A DNA stretch of 47,068 nt from Verrucomicrobiota bacterium (GTDB lineage Bacteria; Verrucomicrobiota; Verrucomicrobiia; Chthoniobacterales; UBA10450). Below, piece after piece: positions 1 through 8,153 of the stretch. The notes beneath the pieces were generated by a model that worked only from the letters and a program-made list of their open reading frames with translations, was not told the DNA's origin and ran no database searches. Location: contig QHPP01000110.1 of assembly GCA_003219125.1 (NCBI GenBank), positions 1 through 47,068 on the forward strand, read 5' to 3'. The translations under genes were made by a program, and so were the position numbers. Every line of letters begins with the position of its first letter. The first letter of the stretch is position 1.

Positions 1-1
1 C

Positions 2-994
2 ATCACTGCCACGCTCGCCATTGGGATGCAGCTGGTGATCCTTCCGGGTAATATCGACTTGTCGGCCGGAAGCGGTGTCGGTCTTCTTGGCGGTATCGCC
101 AGCGTTCTCGTCTTCGAGCACAAATGGCCGGCGCCGCTGGCGATGGGAATAGCATGGGTCGCTGGCGTTCTTATTTGGTCTTCCATGGGTAATTTGATCG
201 TGCGCCATAAAATACCGGCTTTCATCATCACTTTGGGCGGGCTCCTTATTTTTAAAGGATTGTTTTGGCTCGTCATTCACAATTCCACGATTCCGATCGT
301 GCAAGGCGGGCAAGCCAATCTTTACTCGGTGCTCACCACGTTTTATTTGCCGCCGATTGTCGGTTACCTGCTGGCCGCGTTGATCGTCACCGCGTTGATC
401 TTCGCAAAATTTCGGTCACGCAAAGCGCGCCAGGATTACGGATTTGCCGTCGAAGATCGAGAACTTGTCTTCCTCAAACTGTTTCTTGCCGCCCAACTCA
501 TCTTTCTCTTCGTCGTAGTGACAAACAAATTCCACGGCATCCCGCTATCAGCGGTCATACTCGGTCTGATTGCGTTCGCCATTTATGTTCTCACCACGCA
601 CACGCCGTTCGGACGTTATCTTTATGCGATTGGCGGCAACGAGGAGGCCGCGGTCATTTCCGGTATTCCTGTCGAGAAAGTGGTTGTCGCCTCGTTTAGC
701 ATAATGGGAGCGATCGTCGCGATCACTGGTTTCATGCAGACTGCCTACTCCGGCGCTTCGACAACGACAGTGGGCGATCTCATGGAACTCGATGCCATCG
801 CTGCGTGCGTCATTGGCGGAGTCAGCTTAAAGGGAGGACGCGGCACAGTACTGGGAGTTCTTTTCGGTGCGCTCATCATGGCTTCCCTACTTAACGGCAT
901 GACACTGCTGGCAGTTTCACCCGAATTTAAATTTATCGCGCGCGGCGTAGTTCTATCGCTGGCCGTTTGGATGGATGTTCGCCTTGGGCGATAA
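2..994 (+). CDS. Sugar ABC transporter permease, XylH/RbsC-like (5' partial)
   Basis: Inner-membrane permease of a sugar ABC importer in the BPD_transp_2 family. The frame is open to the left edge and already shows the family's GMxLVIL.GxIDLS signature (GMQLVILPGNIDLSAGSGVG), so the gene starts upstream of the window and the ATG at 26 is internal. About eight to nine hydrophobic segments are visible. The late signature with IGGNEEAAVISGIP and GAxxxxxGGVSLKGGRGTVLG is the conserved loop that contacts the ATPase. The insertion of charged residues in the middle (about residues 125-150) matches xylose-type permeases (XylH) better than RbsC. Partner ATPase and binding protein are presumably upstream, outside the window. 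The substrate is inferred as a pentose or similar sugar and cannot be fixed from sequence alone. Confidence 0.9.
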   Translation: MTATLAIGMQLVILPGNIDLSAGSGVGLLGGIASVLVFEHKWPAPLAMGIAWVAGVLIWSSMGNLIVRHKIPAFIITLGGLLIFKGLFWLVIHNSTIPIVQGGQANLYSVLTTFYLPPIVGYLLAALIVTALIFAKFRSRKARQDYGFAVEDRELVFLKLFLAAQLIFLFVVVTNKFHGIPLSAVILGLIAFAIYVLTTHTPFGRYLYAIGGNEEAAVISGIPVEKVVVASFSIMGAIVAITGFMQTAYSGASTTTVGDLMELDAIAACVIGGVSLKGGRGTVLGVLFGALIMASLLNGMTLLAVSPEFKFIARGVVLSLAVWMDVRLGR

Positions 995-1734
995 TGACAT
1001 CCTCAATCCCCCCTCGAAATTTTACCATGCTCAATCGTTTCCCCAACCTTGACTGCTCTCGAAACTTAAAGGCCGGATCTTTCGGGCGGAGATCAGCAAT
1101 CTCGCCGCTGAACTGACGCCGCACGCAAGATTGAGCGTGGCACGCCCGGCTACGCGCGCGGTGCCGCTTGTCGATTACGCGTGAGCGAGAAATGTCTGCC
1201 GCTCAGCCCAGAGATCGTAAAGACGGGAATAAATGTAGAAGATCAGGATACACATAGGATTCTATTTGGTTAATTGCTGGTTATCACTCTGGCCTCACAT
1301 TAACACTTTGCGCGCCAACTTTCATAAATCCAGAATTCCACAATCCGATTTTTCATCCTGCAACGCAAGCCGCTCGAGGTAAGCAAAATATGAATCACAG
1401 TAAAAACACTGTATCGACCCCGCAGAAAAGGGCCTCCACGTTTCATGGGCTATTTATGATACAATTGGCCAAAAAATGAGATATGTTGTGACGCACTTTT
1501 TAACCACGAATTAAGCCCTGCTATCGCTAGACGCCAAAAGAGCCGACGAGTGTAATCGCCTAGCCTTGGACTAGTCTCGCAGGTTCGATTCGCGCGCCCG
1601 CCTCAAGTTGTTTCAGCTAAGGAGATTACAATCTGAAATGGGTCTCTGGAAGTTGTACCCTTCCGTAAGGTCAGAAATGATCTGGCGATTCGCTGGAGCT
1701 ATGCGCGCGCGCGCGCGAAGATGCCTGATATTCG
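995..1734. other. 740-bp stretch without a convincing gene
   Basis: No frame here has family signatures or a supported start. It holds a (GC)n dinucleotide tract near 1704-1717 and a short stretch around 1585-1605 resembling the 3' end of a tRNA or tmRNA (GGTTCGATTC), whose T-stem does not pair. Composition is patchier and more AT-rich than the neighbouring genes, suggesting a decayed accessory segment. Confidence 0.5.
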
Positions 1735-2046
1735 TCAGCAGCGTAAATCTGCACGATTTTGGCAATCGCCCAAACGGTCAGCGATGTTGCCGAGATAAAA
1801 CCAATGCAACGCAAAGGAGCCGCAGCCAGACATGGGACACTTCAGCAAGTAAGGGCTGCGTTGGTCGCGCAAAATTTCGACTCGCCAGCCGCTGAGCGTC
1901 CGCTCGCATAGGACACAACGGCGTTCATCGTCAAGCGAAGACCAGGTTCGAAGCTTGTCGCCCGCCCTCAAAATCTTGAGGCGTTCTTCGGCCGTGAGAT
2001 CTCTTTGCATAATACTGAAAAGAGAAACCAAATTCCGCCTCAACAA
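1735..2046 (-). CDS. Small hypothetical protein with paired cysteines
   Basis: A 103-residue protein, or 91 residues if the second Met at 2010 is used. It has a charged N-terminal segment (RDLTAEERLKILRAGDKL) followed by RRCVLCERTLSG and a later CPMSGCGS. This CxxC...CxxxxC spacing suggests a small zinc-ribbon-like fold, which is inference. I do not recognise a named family. Amino-acid composition looks protein-like, unlike the overlapping plus-strand frame at 1608-1895, which is Arg/Ser-rich and probably a shadow. It stands alone in a sparse region, with no operon partner and no clear Shine-Dalgarno at either Met. It could be a soil-bacterium orphan gene. Confidence 0.5.
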   Translation of the reverse strand: MLRRNLVSLFSIMQRDLTAEERLKILRAGDKLRTWSSLDDERRCVLCERTLSGWRVEILRDQRSPYLLKCPMSGCGSFALHWFYLGNIADRLGDCQNRADLRC

Positions 2047-2203
2047 CCAGGCGGTATTCTGATCGCTTAGTACGCGAAAATCTTATCGGCACCTAAAAAT
2101 GGCCACGGGCGGACGCGTGACGGGTGCTACTGCAACGTTCGTTAGACGGTATCTCCTGTTAAATTTATTGATATTATTGTTTTTAGAGGTCAAATTAATC
2201 GGG

Positions 2204-2217
2204 TAAATACGTATTTA
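2204..2217. promoter_or_regulatory. 14-bp perfect palindrome TAAATACGTATTTA
   Basis: Perfect dyad in an AT-rich segment (2155-2217) whose last base is the first base of the ATG of the following small ORF. The symmetry and position are typical of an operator for a dimeric regulator, but no regulator is encoded nearby, so the function is only suggested. Confidence 0.3.
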
Positions 2218-2447
2218 TGAAGGGCAGCTTACCAGGACGAATGAATTCAGACGAGTATCAGGCGGCGACCAAGAGCAGAACGGGTAAAGTAAGGGAGAAA
2301 ACCCCTGCACCCCTTGATCCACCGTATAGAGATTCTACGGTCCGACTAATTTCGACCGCCCGGAAGCGACCGACTATCGGCCAAACTCAAAAGCTGTTGC
2401 TTGCAGCAATTCGGCTATGGGAACTGAAAAATGGCTATCGCCATTAG
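2217..2447 (+). CDS. Possible small basic hypothetical protein
   Basis: A 76-residue frame starting at the ATG that ends an AT-rich, promoter-like stretch. The product is basic (many Lys/Arg), starts MKGSLPGRMNSDEYQAA and has a C-terminal amphipathic stretch (TQKLLLAAIRLWELKNGYRH) that could be a helix. No family is recognised and there is no good Shine-Dalgarno, although a weak AGAGG lies about 25 bp upstream. It may be a genuine orphan or a chance frame. Confidence 0.25.
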   Translation: MKGSLPGRMNSDEYQAATKSRTGKVREKTPAPLDPPYRDSTVRLISTARKRPTIGQTQKLLLAAIRLWELKNGYRH

Positions 2448-2610
2448 GCTAAGTTTGCGCTCCGTTTTCCAATTTCGGTTTTTTGCCAGTTGTCGTTAAT
2501 AGCAATCGTTCCATGGGCATCGTGCAGTTCGGACATCGGGCCGTGCTAACAGGCGGATCGAGCAGTCCTTGCTCGGTGCTGATGCACGGAGCTGACCGCC
2601 GCCACAAATG

Positions 2611-3225
2611 TTATTTTTTCCCCTCGAATAAGGGGAGAAATTGGCCGTAGCCTTCTTCCTTTAATTTCTCGACCGGAACGAAGCGGAGCGCGGCGGAATT
2701 GACGCAGTAGCGTAATCCGTTCGGACCAGGCCCATCGTCAAAAACATGGCCGAGATGGGCCTCGCTTTTCGCGCCGCGAACTTCGGTGCGGTCCATTCCC
2801 AGGGTGCGATCGGATTTCTCGAGGACTTTTTCTTTCGCGATCGGTTTGGTGAAACTGGGCCAACCGCTGCCGCTATCGAATTTATCGAGCGAAGTAAAGA
2901 GCGGTTCGCCGGTCACAATGTCAACGTAAATACCCGCCGCGTGATTGTTCCAATAGGCATTGTTGAAAGGAGGCTCGGTCCCGCATTCCTGGGTGACATG
3001 ATACTGCTGCGGTGTCAGCTTTTTCTTTAGTTCTTCAGCGGAAGGTTTCGTAGTTGCCGCGGGGGATGTCGCCGGCGATGCGTTGGTTGTCGTTTCCACT
3101 TTTTTCTCCTCCTGTTTTTGTGCGCCCGCGCGGCTCAGAAAACTCTGGGCGCCGACGAGCGCGAGTAAAACCATCACACAAATGACGAGCAGAAAACGCG
3201 AGCGCGGCTCTGGTCGTTTAGGCAT
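2611..3225 (-). CDS. msrB: Peptide-methionine (R)-S-oxide reductase MsrB, membrane-anchored or exported
   Basis: Reduces methionine-R-sulfoxide in oxidised proteins, here probably in the periplasm. The start at 3225 is set by a strong TGAGGTGA Shine-Dalgarno 5 nt upstream; a longer frame to 3309 is open but unsupported. Residues 11-30 form a hydrophobic segment (signal peptide or anchor), followed by a Lys/Thr/Ala-rich linker to about residue 65. The MsrB domain (about 68-200) shows [50 protein letters not shown] and catalytic Cys174 (RYCVNS). The two CxxC zinc motifs of many MsrBs are absent, and the usual resolving Cys in SGCGWPSF is Ser here. Cys81 in TQECGTE is the only other cysteine in the domain and could act as the resolving residue. 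Single gene, facing away from a sparse region. Confidence 0.93.
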   Translation of the reverse strand: MPKRPEPRSRFLLVICVMVLLALVGAQSFLSRAGAQKQEEKKVETTTNASPATSPAATTKPSAEELKKKLTPQQYHVTQECGTEPPFNNAYWNNHAAGIYVDIVTGEPLFTSLDKFDSGSGWPSFTKPIAKEKVLEKSDRTLGMDRTEVRGAKSEAHLGHVFDDGPGPNGLRYCVNSAALRFVPVEKLKEEGYGQFLPLFEGKK

Positions 3226-3230
3226 GTTGA

Positions 3231-3238
3231 TCACCTCA
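3231..3238 (-). promoter_or_regulatory. Ribosome-binding site of msrB
   Basis: On the minus strand this reads TGAGGTGA, an extended anti-SD match 5 nt before the ATG at 3225. It decides the start in favour of the [10 protein letters not shown]-terminus. Confidence 0.7.
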
Positions 3239-3351
3239 TAATATATAGCGTTTTTGGTAGAGCGCGACCGCCGGGGGCCGAACGGACGGCATAACAGACC
3301 TCCGCCCACTGAGCGTCATGAGGACGGGCGCCTGGTGCGATCATCCTTGGT

Positions 3352-4848
3352 TTAGACCGAATCGTCGCGCCCGGCCTCGGGGACACGGATGTAGGGACGT
3401 AGCACGATTAATCCGATCGGCGCGACCGACGCGGCCAGAGCGAAAATCAGCCACATCGTTCCGGAATGGCGCGGCCCCTCTTGCGGACAAAACGCGGCCA
3501 GTAACCAACCGCCGGTGCCCACGAGAAGCTTGCCAACGAGAAATGGAAGGTATGCCAAGGAACCATATGACGCTTCCTGCCCAGGCGGTGCAATCGCGGC
3601 TGCATACTCGTAGACCCGCGGCGAATAGAACGCCTCCCCAATCGAGAACACCGTTAAGTAAAGCGCAGCCATGATGTAATAGGGATGTATGTTCCCTCTC
3701 ACGCCGAGATAGGCGTGCCCAAGCCACTGGCCGATGCCGGTGTTTACGGCAGGCAGAAACCATTCCGTCGGCAGCGCCATAATGAATACTCCAGCCGCAC
3801 AGATTGCGCCGCCGAATATCACCATCCGATACGCCGCGAAACGCTGGGTAAGCGCTCCAACTATCGGGACGAGAAGGATAATGACGATCGAATTGATCGC
3901 GGAAAGTTTCCCGACCGGCGCGTGAAATCCGAGCTCGCGATCTCCCCACTTCGGGAAGACGTAGTCCATTTGCAGAAAAATTGCCTTGAGAAAGCCAATG
4001 AAGAGGAAGAAGACGAGCAGGCGATAGAAACCTGACTGACCTATTAGCCGACGGAAGAGTCCGGCCGTGTCGGCCGCGCTTTGCCGCACAGTCCTGCCAA
4101 TTCGGCCCCAGAAGTTCGCGGTACTTCGACGAACAACCGCATTGTCGCCCTTTTTGTCGGCGCTACGCCGGAGGAAATAAATTGCCGGGAAAAGCAGAAT
4201 CTCGAAGCCGAGGCTGACGAGGAACAGTTGCTGGTGGGTAGTCGGCTCAAAGCCACCGATGCTGATGCGAAAATCCAGGTTCCGGACGTAATCGAAAATC
4301 CATCCCGCAGCGACGTAGCCGATATTCATCACCATGTAGATGATGGAAAATGAAATCGAGCGCTGCGCAGTGGTCGAGTAACGTCGTGTTGCTGCGAGCA
4401 ACACCGGCGTCCCGAGCGCCTCACCGACGGCTAGCGGAAGAACGCCGCACGCCAGGGCGAGTGCTGGATTCGTTGTTACCACCATCACGCTACGCGCCAC
4501 CGTGCAAATCGCCACGCCAAGGAAGAAGGTACGACGCAACCCGATCGCATCAGTCAATGAGCCGGCGAGGAGGGTGAACACCGTCATCGCCGGCGCCCAG
4601 ACCCAGCCGACCAGCGCTCCCGCTGCCTGGTCGCTGAAGCCGAGGTCCTTCGATAGCCACAGCACCATCGTCTTGTTCGTGACCGAATAGGCTGTGTAGA
4701 TGAGGAACTTGATCAGGAACGTCAGCCAAAGCTCCCGTTGCGCGCCTTTCAGGACGGTGAACTTCGCAAGAAAACCACGCAGCCCGGCCGCCGGAACCGG
4801 ACCGACGCTCTCCTCCGCTGGGACTGTCTCTTTAATTGCAGGTGCCAC
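3352..4848 (-). CDS. Major facilitator superfamily transporter
   Basis: A 498-residue polytopic protein of the MFS with about 12 predicted hydrophobic segments and a cytoplasmic N-terminus of about 40 residues. Between TM2 and TM3 the sequence GSLTDAIGLRRTFFLGVAIC matches the MFS signature loop (G-x-L-x-D-x-x-G-R-R). A basic central loop (RRSADKKGDNAVVRRS...) separates the two six-helix halves. A second-half motif with EAFYSPRVYEY resembles peptide/POT-like or SLC15-like MFS proteins, but that is only an impression. It is the last gene of the minus-strand ribBA-ribH-nusB-ftsY run, 17 bp after ftsY, so it is probably cotranscribed. Substrate unknown; a link to riboflavin export would be speculation. 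Confidence 0.85.
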   Translation of the reverse strand: MAPAIKETVPAEESVGPVPAAGLRGFLAKFTVLKGAQRELWLTFLIKFLIYTAYSVTNKTMVLWLSKDLGFSDQAAGALVGWVWAPAMTVFTLLAGSLTDAIGLRRTFFLGVAICTVARSVMVVTTNPALALACGVLPLAVGEALGTPVLLAATRRYSTTAQRSISFSIIYMVMNIGYVAAGWIFDYVRNLDFRISIGGFEPTTHQQLFLVSLGFEILLFPAIYFLRRSADKKGDNAVVRRSTANFWGRIGRTVRQSAADTAGLFRRLIGQSGFYRLLVFFLFIGFLKAIFLQMDYVFPKWGDRELGFHAPVGKLSAINSIVIILLVPIVGALTQRFAAYRMVIFGGAICAAGVFIMALPTEWFLPAVNTGIGQWLGHAYLGVRGNIHPYYIMAALYLTVFSIGEAFYSPRVYEYAAAIAPPGQEASYGSLAYLPFLVGKLLVGTGGWLLAAFCPQEGPRHSGTMWLIFALAASVAPIGLIVLRPYIRVPEAGRDDSV

Positions 4849-4865
4849 GCTCTTGAAGTTCTCGA

Positions 4866-5714
4866 CTAGAGCATATTCCGGACAAAGTCGCGTCCGTCGA
4901 ATTCGGCAAAATTCTCCAGTTTCTCTCCTGTTCCGACAAAGCGCGTCGGAATTCCAAGTTCATCTTGAATTGCCACGACGACTCCGCCTTTCCCGCTGCC
5001 ATCGAGTTTGGTCACGATTAATCCGGTCAATCCGATCGCTTCGTGGAATTGTTTCGCTTGCGCGAGTGCGTTGCTGCCGGTAGTCGCATCGACCACCAGC
5101 AGGATTTCATGCGGCGCGTTCGGATCGTGCTTTGACAAGCTACGTTTTACTTTGGCGAGCTCGCCCATCAGATTCGATTTCGTATGTAGCCGGCCGGCGG
5201 TGTCACAAATCAAAAAAGCGACGTTATGTTTATCAGCTGCCTCATACGCCTCGTAGCAAAGCGCGGCGGGGTCGGCGTTGTATTGTCCGCGAATCATTTC
5301 AACACCGATCCGCTCTGCCCAAACACCTAGTTGTTCGATTGCTGCGGCCCGAAAAGTGTCGGCTGCCGCCAATAAAACCGTGTGGCGCCTCGTTTTAAAG
5401 AAATGTGCCAACTTCGCGGCGGACGTTGTTTTGCCAGTTCCATTGACGCCAACGATCAAAATGACTTTTGGATGCGCCGGCAGGGGACGAATGGGTGGGG
5501 GATTGATCGGAAGAACACGACCGATTTCGTCTCGCGCCACTTCGGCGATGTCATTTGCCGTTACCCACGACCAGGCGTCACGCTCGCGGAGTGTTTTTAG
5601 AATGCGCAGCGTCATCGGCACGCCGATGTCCGAGCGAATCAACGCCTCTTCCAGTTCGTCCCAATCGACCGGTTTGCCGGCAAATTTGTCGATGATGTTT
5701 TTGAAAAAATTCAT
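4866..5714 (-). CDS. ftsY: Signal recognition particle receptor FtsY
   Basis: GTPase that docks SRP-ribosome complexes at the inner membrane for co-translational insertion. The 282-residue protein is the short form without the acidic A domain: an N-domain helical bundle (about 1-75), then the G domain. Visible motifs are the P-loop GVNGTGKTT (89-97), DTFRAAA, DTAGR, TKLDGSGKGG and the closing GTGEKLENFAEFD typical of FtsY rather than Ffh. No M domain follows, which excludes Ffh. It lies 44 bp after nusB with a fragment of a palindromic repeat in the gap, and 17 bp before the MFS gene. The ATG at 5714 (MNFFKNIIDKF) is the natural start. Confidence 0.97.
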   Translation of the reverse strand: MNFFKNIIDKFAGKPVDWDELEEALIRSDIGVPMTLRILKTLRERDAWSWVTANDIAEVARDEIGRVLPINPPPIRPLPAHPKVILIVGVNGTGKTTSAAKLAHFFKTRRHTVLLAAADTFRAAAIEQLGVWAERIGVEMIRGQYNADPAALCYEAYEAADKHNVAFLICDTAGRLHTKSNLMGELAKVKRSLSKHDPNAPHEILLVVDATTGSNALAQAKQFHEAIGLTGLIVTKLDGSGKGGVVVAIQDELGIPTRFVGTGEKLENFAEFDGRDFVRNML

Positions 5715-5744
5715 TCGACTTCGCTCCGCTGCGCTCGGGATGAC
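5715..5744. repeat. Single arm of the GTCATCCCGAGCG palindromic repeat family
   Basis: The gap between nusB and ftsY contains a right-arm-like stretch ending GCGCTCGGGATGAC, the same end as the repeats at 13820-13938, 35408-35491 and 39596-39678. The left arm is missing, so this is a degenerate or solo copy directly before the ftsY start. Confidence 0.6.
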
Positions 5745-5758
5745 GTGAATGCCGATCG

Positions 5759-6202
5759 CTATTTTACGCTGCTTTTCACCACCGCCTCGCGCGCCGGTCG
5801 GGTCAGCTCTTTTCGGACCCGGTCGAGAATCCCGTTAACGAAACGACCCGATTCCGCTCCGCCGAATTTCTTTGCGAGCTCGATTGCTTCGTTAATGGAG
5901 ACAACGGGCGGAATGTCATCGCGAAATAACATTTCATAGATGGCCAGGCGCAGAACGTTGCGATCAACCGCGGCGATGCGACGAAACTCGTAATTCTCGG
6001 CATATCGCCGAATGCGCTCGTCGATTTCCGTCAGATGCGCATTCATCCCATCAATAAGCGGCTGAGCAAATTCGCGAACGCGCGGTTTGGTTGGGAGAAA
6101 CTCCCAGAAATCTTCCATTTTTTCCGGGCTATCACCGTGCTGCATGTCGCGCCAGAAATGATATTGCAGCGCGGCCTGGCGCGCCTCCCGCCGCCGGCCC
6201 AT
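5759..6202 (-). CDS. nusB: Transcription antitermination factor NusB
   Basis: RNA-binding all-helical protein that with NusE binds boxA in rRNA leaders. The start is placed at 6202 (MGRRREARQAALQ), giving 147 residues, the usual length. The RREARxxALQxxF opening and the C-terminal VVSINEAIELAKKFGGAESGRFVNGILD motif are diagnostic (family: P.iviNEaveLAKkfg...s..FVNGvLd). A longer frame to 6298 is open but overlaps ribH and is unsupported. The ATG lies 2 bp after the ribH stop, so translational coupling is likely. The ribH-nusB order is common in bacteria and supports both calls. Confidence 0.96.
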   Translation of the reverse strand: MGRRREARQAALQYHFWRDMQHGDSPEKMEDFWEFLPTKPRVREFAQPLIDGMNAHLTEIDERIRRYAENYEFRRIAAVDRNVLRLAIYEMLFRDDIPPVVSINEAIELAKKFGGAESGRFVNGILDRVRKELTRPAREAVVKSSVK

Positions 6203-6204
6203 CG

Positions 6205-6705
6205 CTATGGTCGGGTGCGCAAATCCGACATCACATTGGCGATTTCGATCGCCGCGCGCGCGGCCTCCGTGCCGCGATTGATTTTGTCTTCGAGACAACG
6301 TTCACGCGCGTCCGCATCCGTGGTAAAGGTATGTACGCAGTTGATAACCGGAACGCCATAATCCAGCGCGATTCGCTGAAGCGCGTCCGTGACGGAACGG
6401 GACAGATTTTCTGCGTGATTGGTCTTCCCCTTGATAATGACGCCGAGGGCGAGGATTACGTCCGCCTTTTTTTGTTGTGCCAGCTCGCGCACCACGACCG
6501 GAATTTCAAATGCGCCGGGCACCCGATAGAGCGCGACCTTCGCCATAGGAGTTTCTAGTTCTCGGCCGGCGCGATCGACCAATCCTTGCACGTAGGACGG
6601 ATTGAATTGACTGGCCACGATGGCAAAGTTGCGTTTAGCCGAAACGACGCGCGGACGCGGCAAAATCAAGTGGGACACGCGAGGATTAGCAGAAGGTTCT
6701 ATCAT
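6205..6705 (-). CDS. ribH: 6,7-dimethyl-8-ribityllumazine synthase
   Basis: Condenses 3,4-dihydroxy-2-butanone 4-phosphate with the ribitylaminouracil to give lumazine, the penultimate riboflavin step. The 166-residue protein shows ASQFNPSYVQGLVDRA, VPGAFEIPVVVRELA and GVIIKGKTNHAENLS; the His in TNHAE aligns with the catalytic His of TxHF in lumazine synthases. The following region (PVINCVHTFTTDADARERC) replaces the usual PVxFGVLTxDTxEQAxxR, with a conserved Arg retained, so this is a divergent member. It overlaps ribBA by 4 bp (ATGA), which indicates coupling, and is followed by nusB. The next pathway enzyme, riboflavin synthase (ribE), is not in the window. Confidence 0.93.
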   Translation of the reverse strand: MIEPSANPRVSHLILPRPRVVSAKRNFAIVASQFNPSYVQGLVDRAGRELETPMAKVALYRVPGAFEIPVVVRELAQQKKADVILALGVIIKGKTNHAENLSRSVTDALQRIALDYGVPVINCVHTFTTDADARERCLEDKINRGTEAARAAIEIANVMSDLRTRP

Positions 6706-7937
6706 AGTAAGTGGCCCATTTTCTGTTTTTTTGTTTCCAGGTATTTTTCGTTGTGCGGATTGGCCGGGCTGCGAATCGGCACCTGCTCGATCATTTGAAT
6801 TCCATAGCCTTCCAGCCCGATCACCTTCTTGGGATTATTCGTCAGAAAACGAAATTGTCGCACACCGAGATCGAACAAGATTTGTGCGCCCAAGCCATAA
6901 TCGCGCAGATCCATCGGAAAGCCAAGCCTGGCATTCGCCTCGACCGTATCAAGGCCTTCCTCCTGTAATTTGTAGGCATGAATTTTGGCGGCTAACCCAA
7001 TTCCGCGCCCTTCCTGCCGCATGTAAACGAGGACGCCATCGCCTTCCTCCGAGATCTGGCGCAACGCCGCGTGCAACTGATTTCCACAATCGCAGCGTCG
7101 CGAACCAAAAACATCACCGGTCAGACATTCGCTGTGCACCCGCACGAGCGTCGGTTTATTCGGCGAAATTGTGCCTTTGACCAGGGCGAGGTGATGTGAG
7201 CCATCCAGTTTTGACCGATAAAGGTGCAGATCGAAATCGCCGTAATCCGTCGGCATTTTCACGATTTGTTCACGCTCGATCAGTTTTTCGCGAACCCGCC
7301 GGTGCGCGATCAGACTCTGGATGGTACAAATACGAAGGCCGTGTTTTTGGCGGAACCGCATCAATTCCGGCAAACGCGCCATTGTGCCGTCGTCATGCAG
7401 AATTTCGCAGAGCACGCCGGCAGGCTGCAGCCCCGCCATGGTGGCAAGATCAACTGCCGCTTCGGTGTGCCCGGCGCGGCGTAAGACGCCACCGTCTTTT
7501 GCTCGCAAAGGAAAGACATGGCCGGGTTGCACGAGATCATTCGGCTCGGAAACGGGATTGGCGATGACCTGAATGGTTCTCGACCGGTCATGCGCGCTGA
7601 TGCCGGTTGTCACGCCGTCCGCAGCATCGACCGAGACGGTGAAATCGGTCGAATACATTTCGCGATTTTCCGCGACCATGCGCTTCAGGCCCAGCTGTTC
7701 CGCGCGCCCGTTCGAGATGGGAACGCAAATCAAACCGCGGCCATACATGGCCATGAAATTCACTGATGCCGCAGTCGCCTTTTCCGCTGCCATCACCAGG
7801 TCCCCTTCGTTCTCGCGATCGGCGTCATCGGTCACAATCACGATTTTCCCGGCCGCGACGTCGGCGACGACGTCATCCACTGCATCGAACTCGAATGTTT
7901 CGGGTTTTGTTGCCTGTGAAATCACAAGAGTTAACAA
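6702..7937 (-). CDS. ribBA: Bifunctional DHBP synthase / GTP cyclohydrolase II
   Basis: Catalyses two entry steps of riboflavin synthesis: ribulose-5-phosphate to dihydroxybutanone phosphate, and GTP opening to the pyrimidine. RibB domain (about 18-215): DDADRENEGDLVMAAE, TTGISAHDRSRTI and GHTEAAVDLA. RibA domain (about 220-405): VHSECLTGDVFGSRRCDCG, giving zinc ligands Cys-x10-Cys-x-Cys, RQEGRGIGL and LTNNPKKVIGL. Both active sites look complete. The length of 411 fits the fusion. It is the first gene of a minus-strand operon running to the MFS gene. I looked for an FMN riboswitch in the 216 bp upstream and saw no conserved RFN-like segments; an AT-rich repeat lies there instead. Confidence 0.97.
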   Translation of the reverse strand: MLTLVISQATKPETFEFDAVDDVVADVAAGKIVIVTDDADRENEGDLVMAAEKATAASVNFMAMYGRGLICVPISNGRAEQLGLKRMVAENREMYSTDFTVSVDAADGVTTGISAHDRSRTIQVIANPVSEPNDLVQPGHVFPLRAKDGGVLRRAGHTEAAVDLATMAGLQPAGVLCEILHDDGTMARLPELMRFRQKHGLRICTIQSLIAHRRVREKLIEREQIVKMPTDYGDFDLHLYRSKLDGSHHLALVKGTISPNKPTLVRVHSECLTGDVFGSRRCDCGNQLHAALRQISEEGDGVLVYMRQEGRGIGLAAKIHAYKLQEEGLDTVEANARLGFPMDLRDYGLGAQILFDLGVRQFRFLTNNPKKVIGLEGYGIQMIEQVPIRSPANPHNEKYLETKKQKMGHLL

Positions 7938-8023
7938 TTACGCCGGAGGTCGCTTACGGCAACTTTTAGCAGTGCCTTTCCAAGCCCAAACAGAGAGGAT
8001 GTCGACGCGTGTCTGGCGGAATT

Positions 8024-8110
8024 CTTCTTCTATTCCTATTCGTAATCCTAATCTTATTCTTAATCGGCCAGAATGAATGCGAATAGGATTAGGAATAAGA
8101 TTACGACGAA
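8024..8110. repeat. Low-complexity inverted repeat of ATTAGGAATAAG-type units
   Basis: The left part (about 8024-8066) is built of ATTCCTATTCGTAATCCTAATC-like hexamers. The right part (8080-8110) carries the complementary GAATAGGATTAGGAATAAG units. Pairing is imperfect because the units are permuted. It sits upstream of ribBA and downstream of the exported protein gene, so it may act as a shared structured spacer. Confidence 0.55.
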
Positions 8111-8153
8111 TGGATCAGCACGGCGCTAGCTGGGTGTCCATCACTCTCTCGTT

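Noticed and set aside
1560-1610. tRNA/tmRNA 3'-end-like stretch with GGTTCGATTC
   Set aside because: The T-stem bases on either side do not pair and no acceptor or anticodon arms are found upstream.
1700-1720. (GC)n run as a regulatory Z-DNA signal
   Set aside because: Only about seven dinucleotides in a gene-poor segment; nothing links it to a promoter.
3318-4690. Several plus-strand ORFs opposite the MFS gene
   Set aside because: Arg/Pro/Ser-rich shadow frames with no domain signatures; the minus-strand frame is a clear transporter.
7938-8150. FMN riboswitch upstream of ribBA
   Set aside because: None of the conserved RFN element segments could be recognised; only a low-complexity inverted repeat is present.
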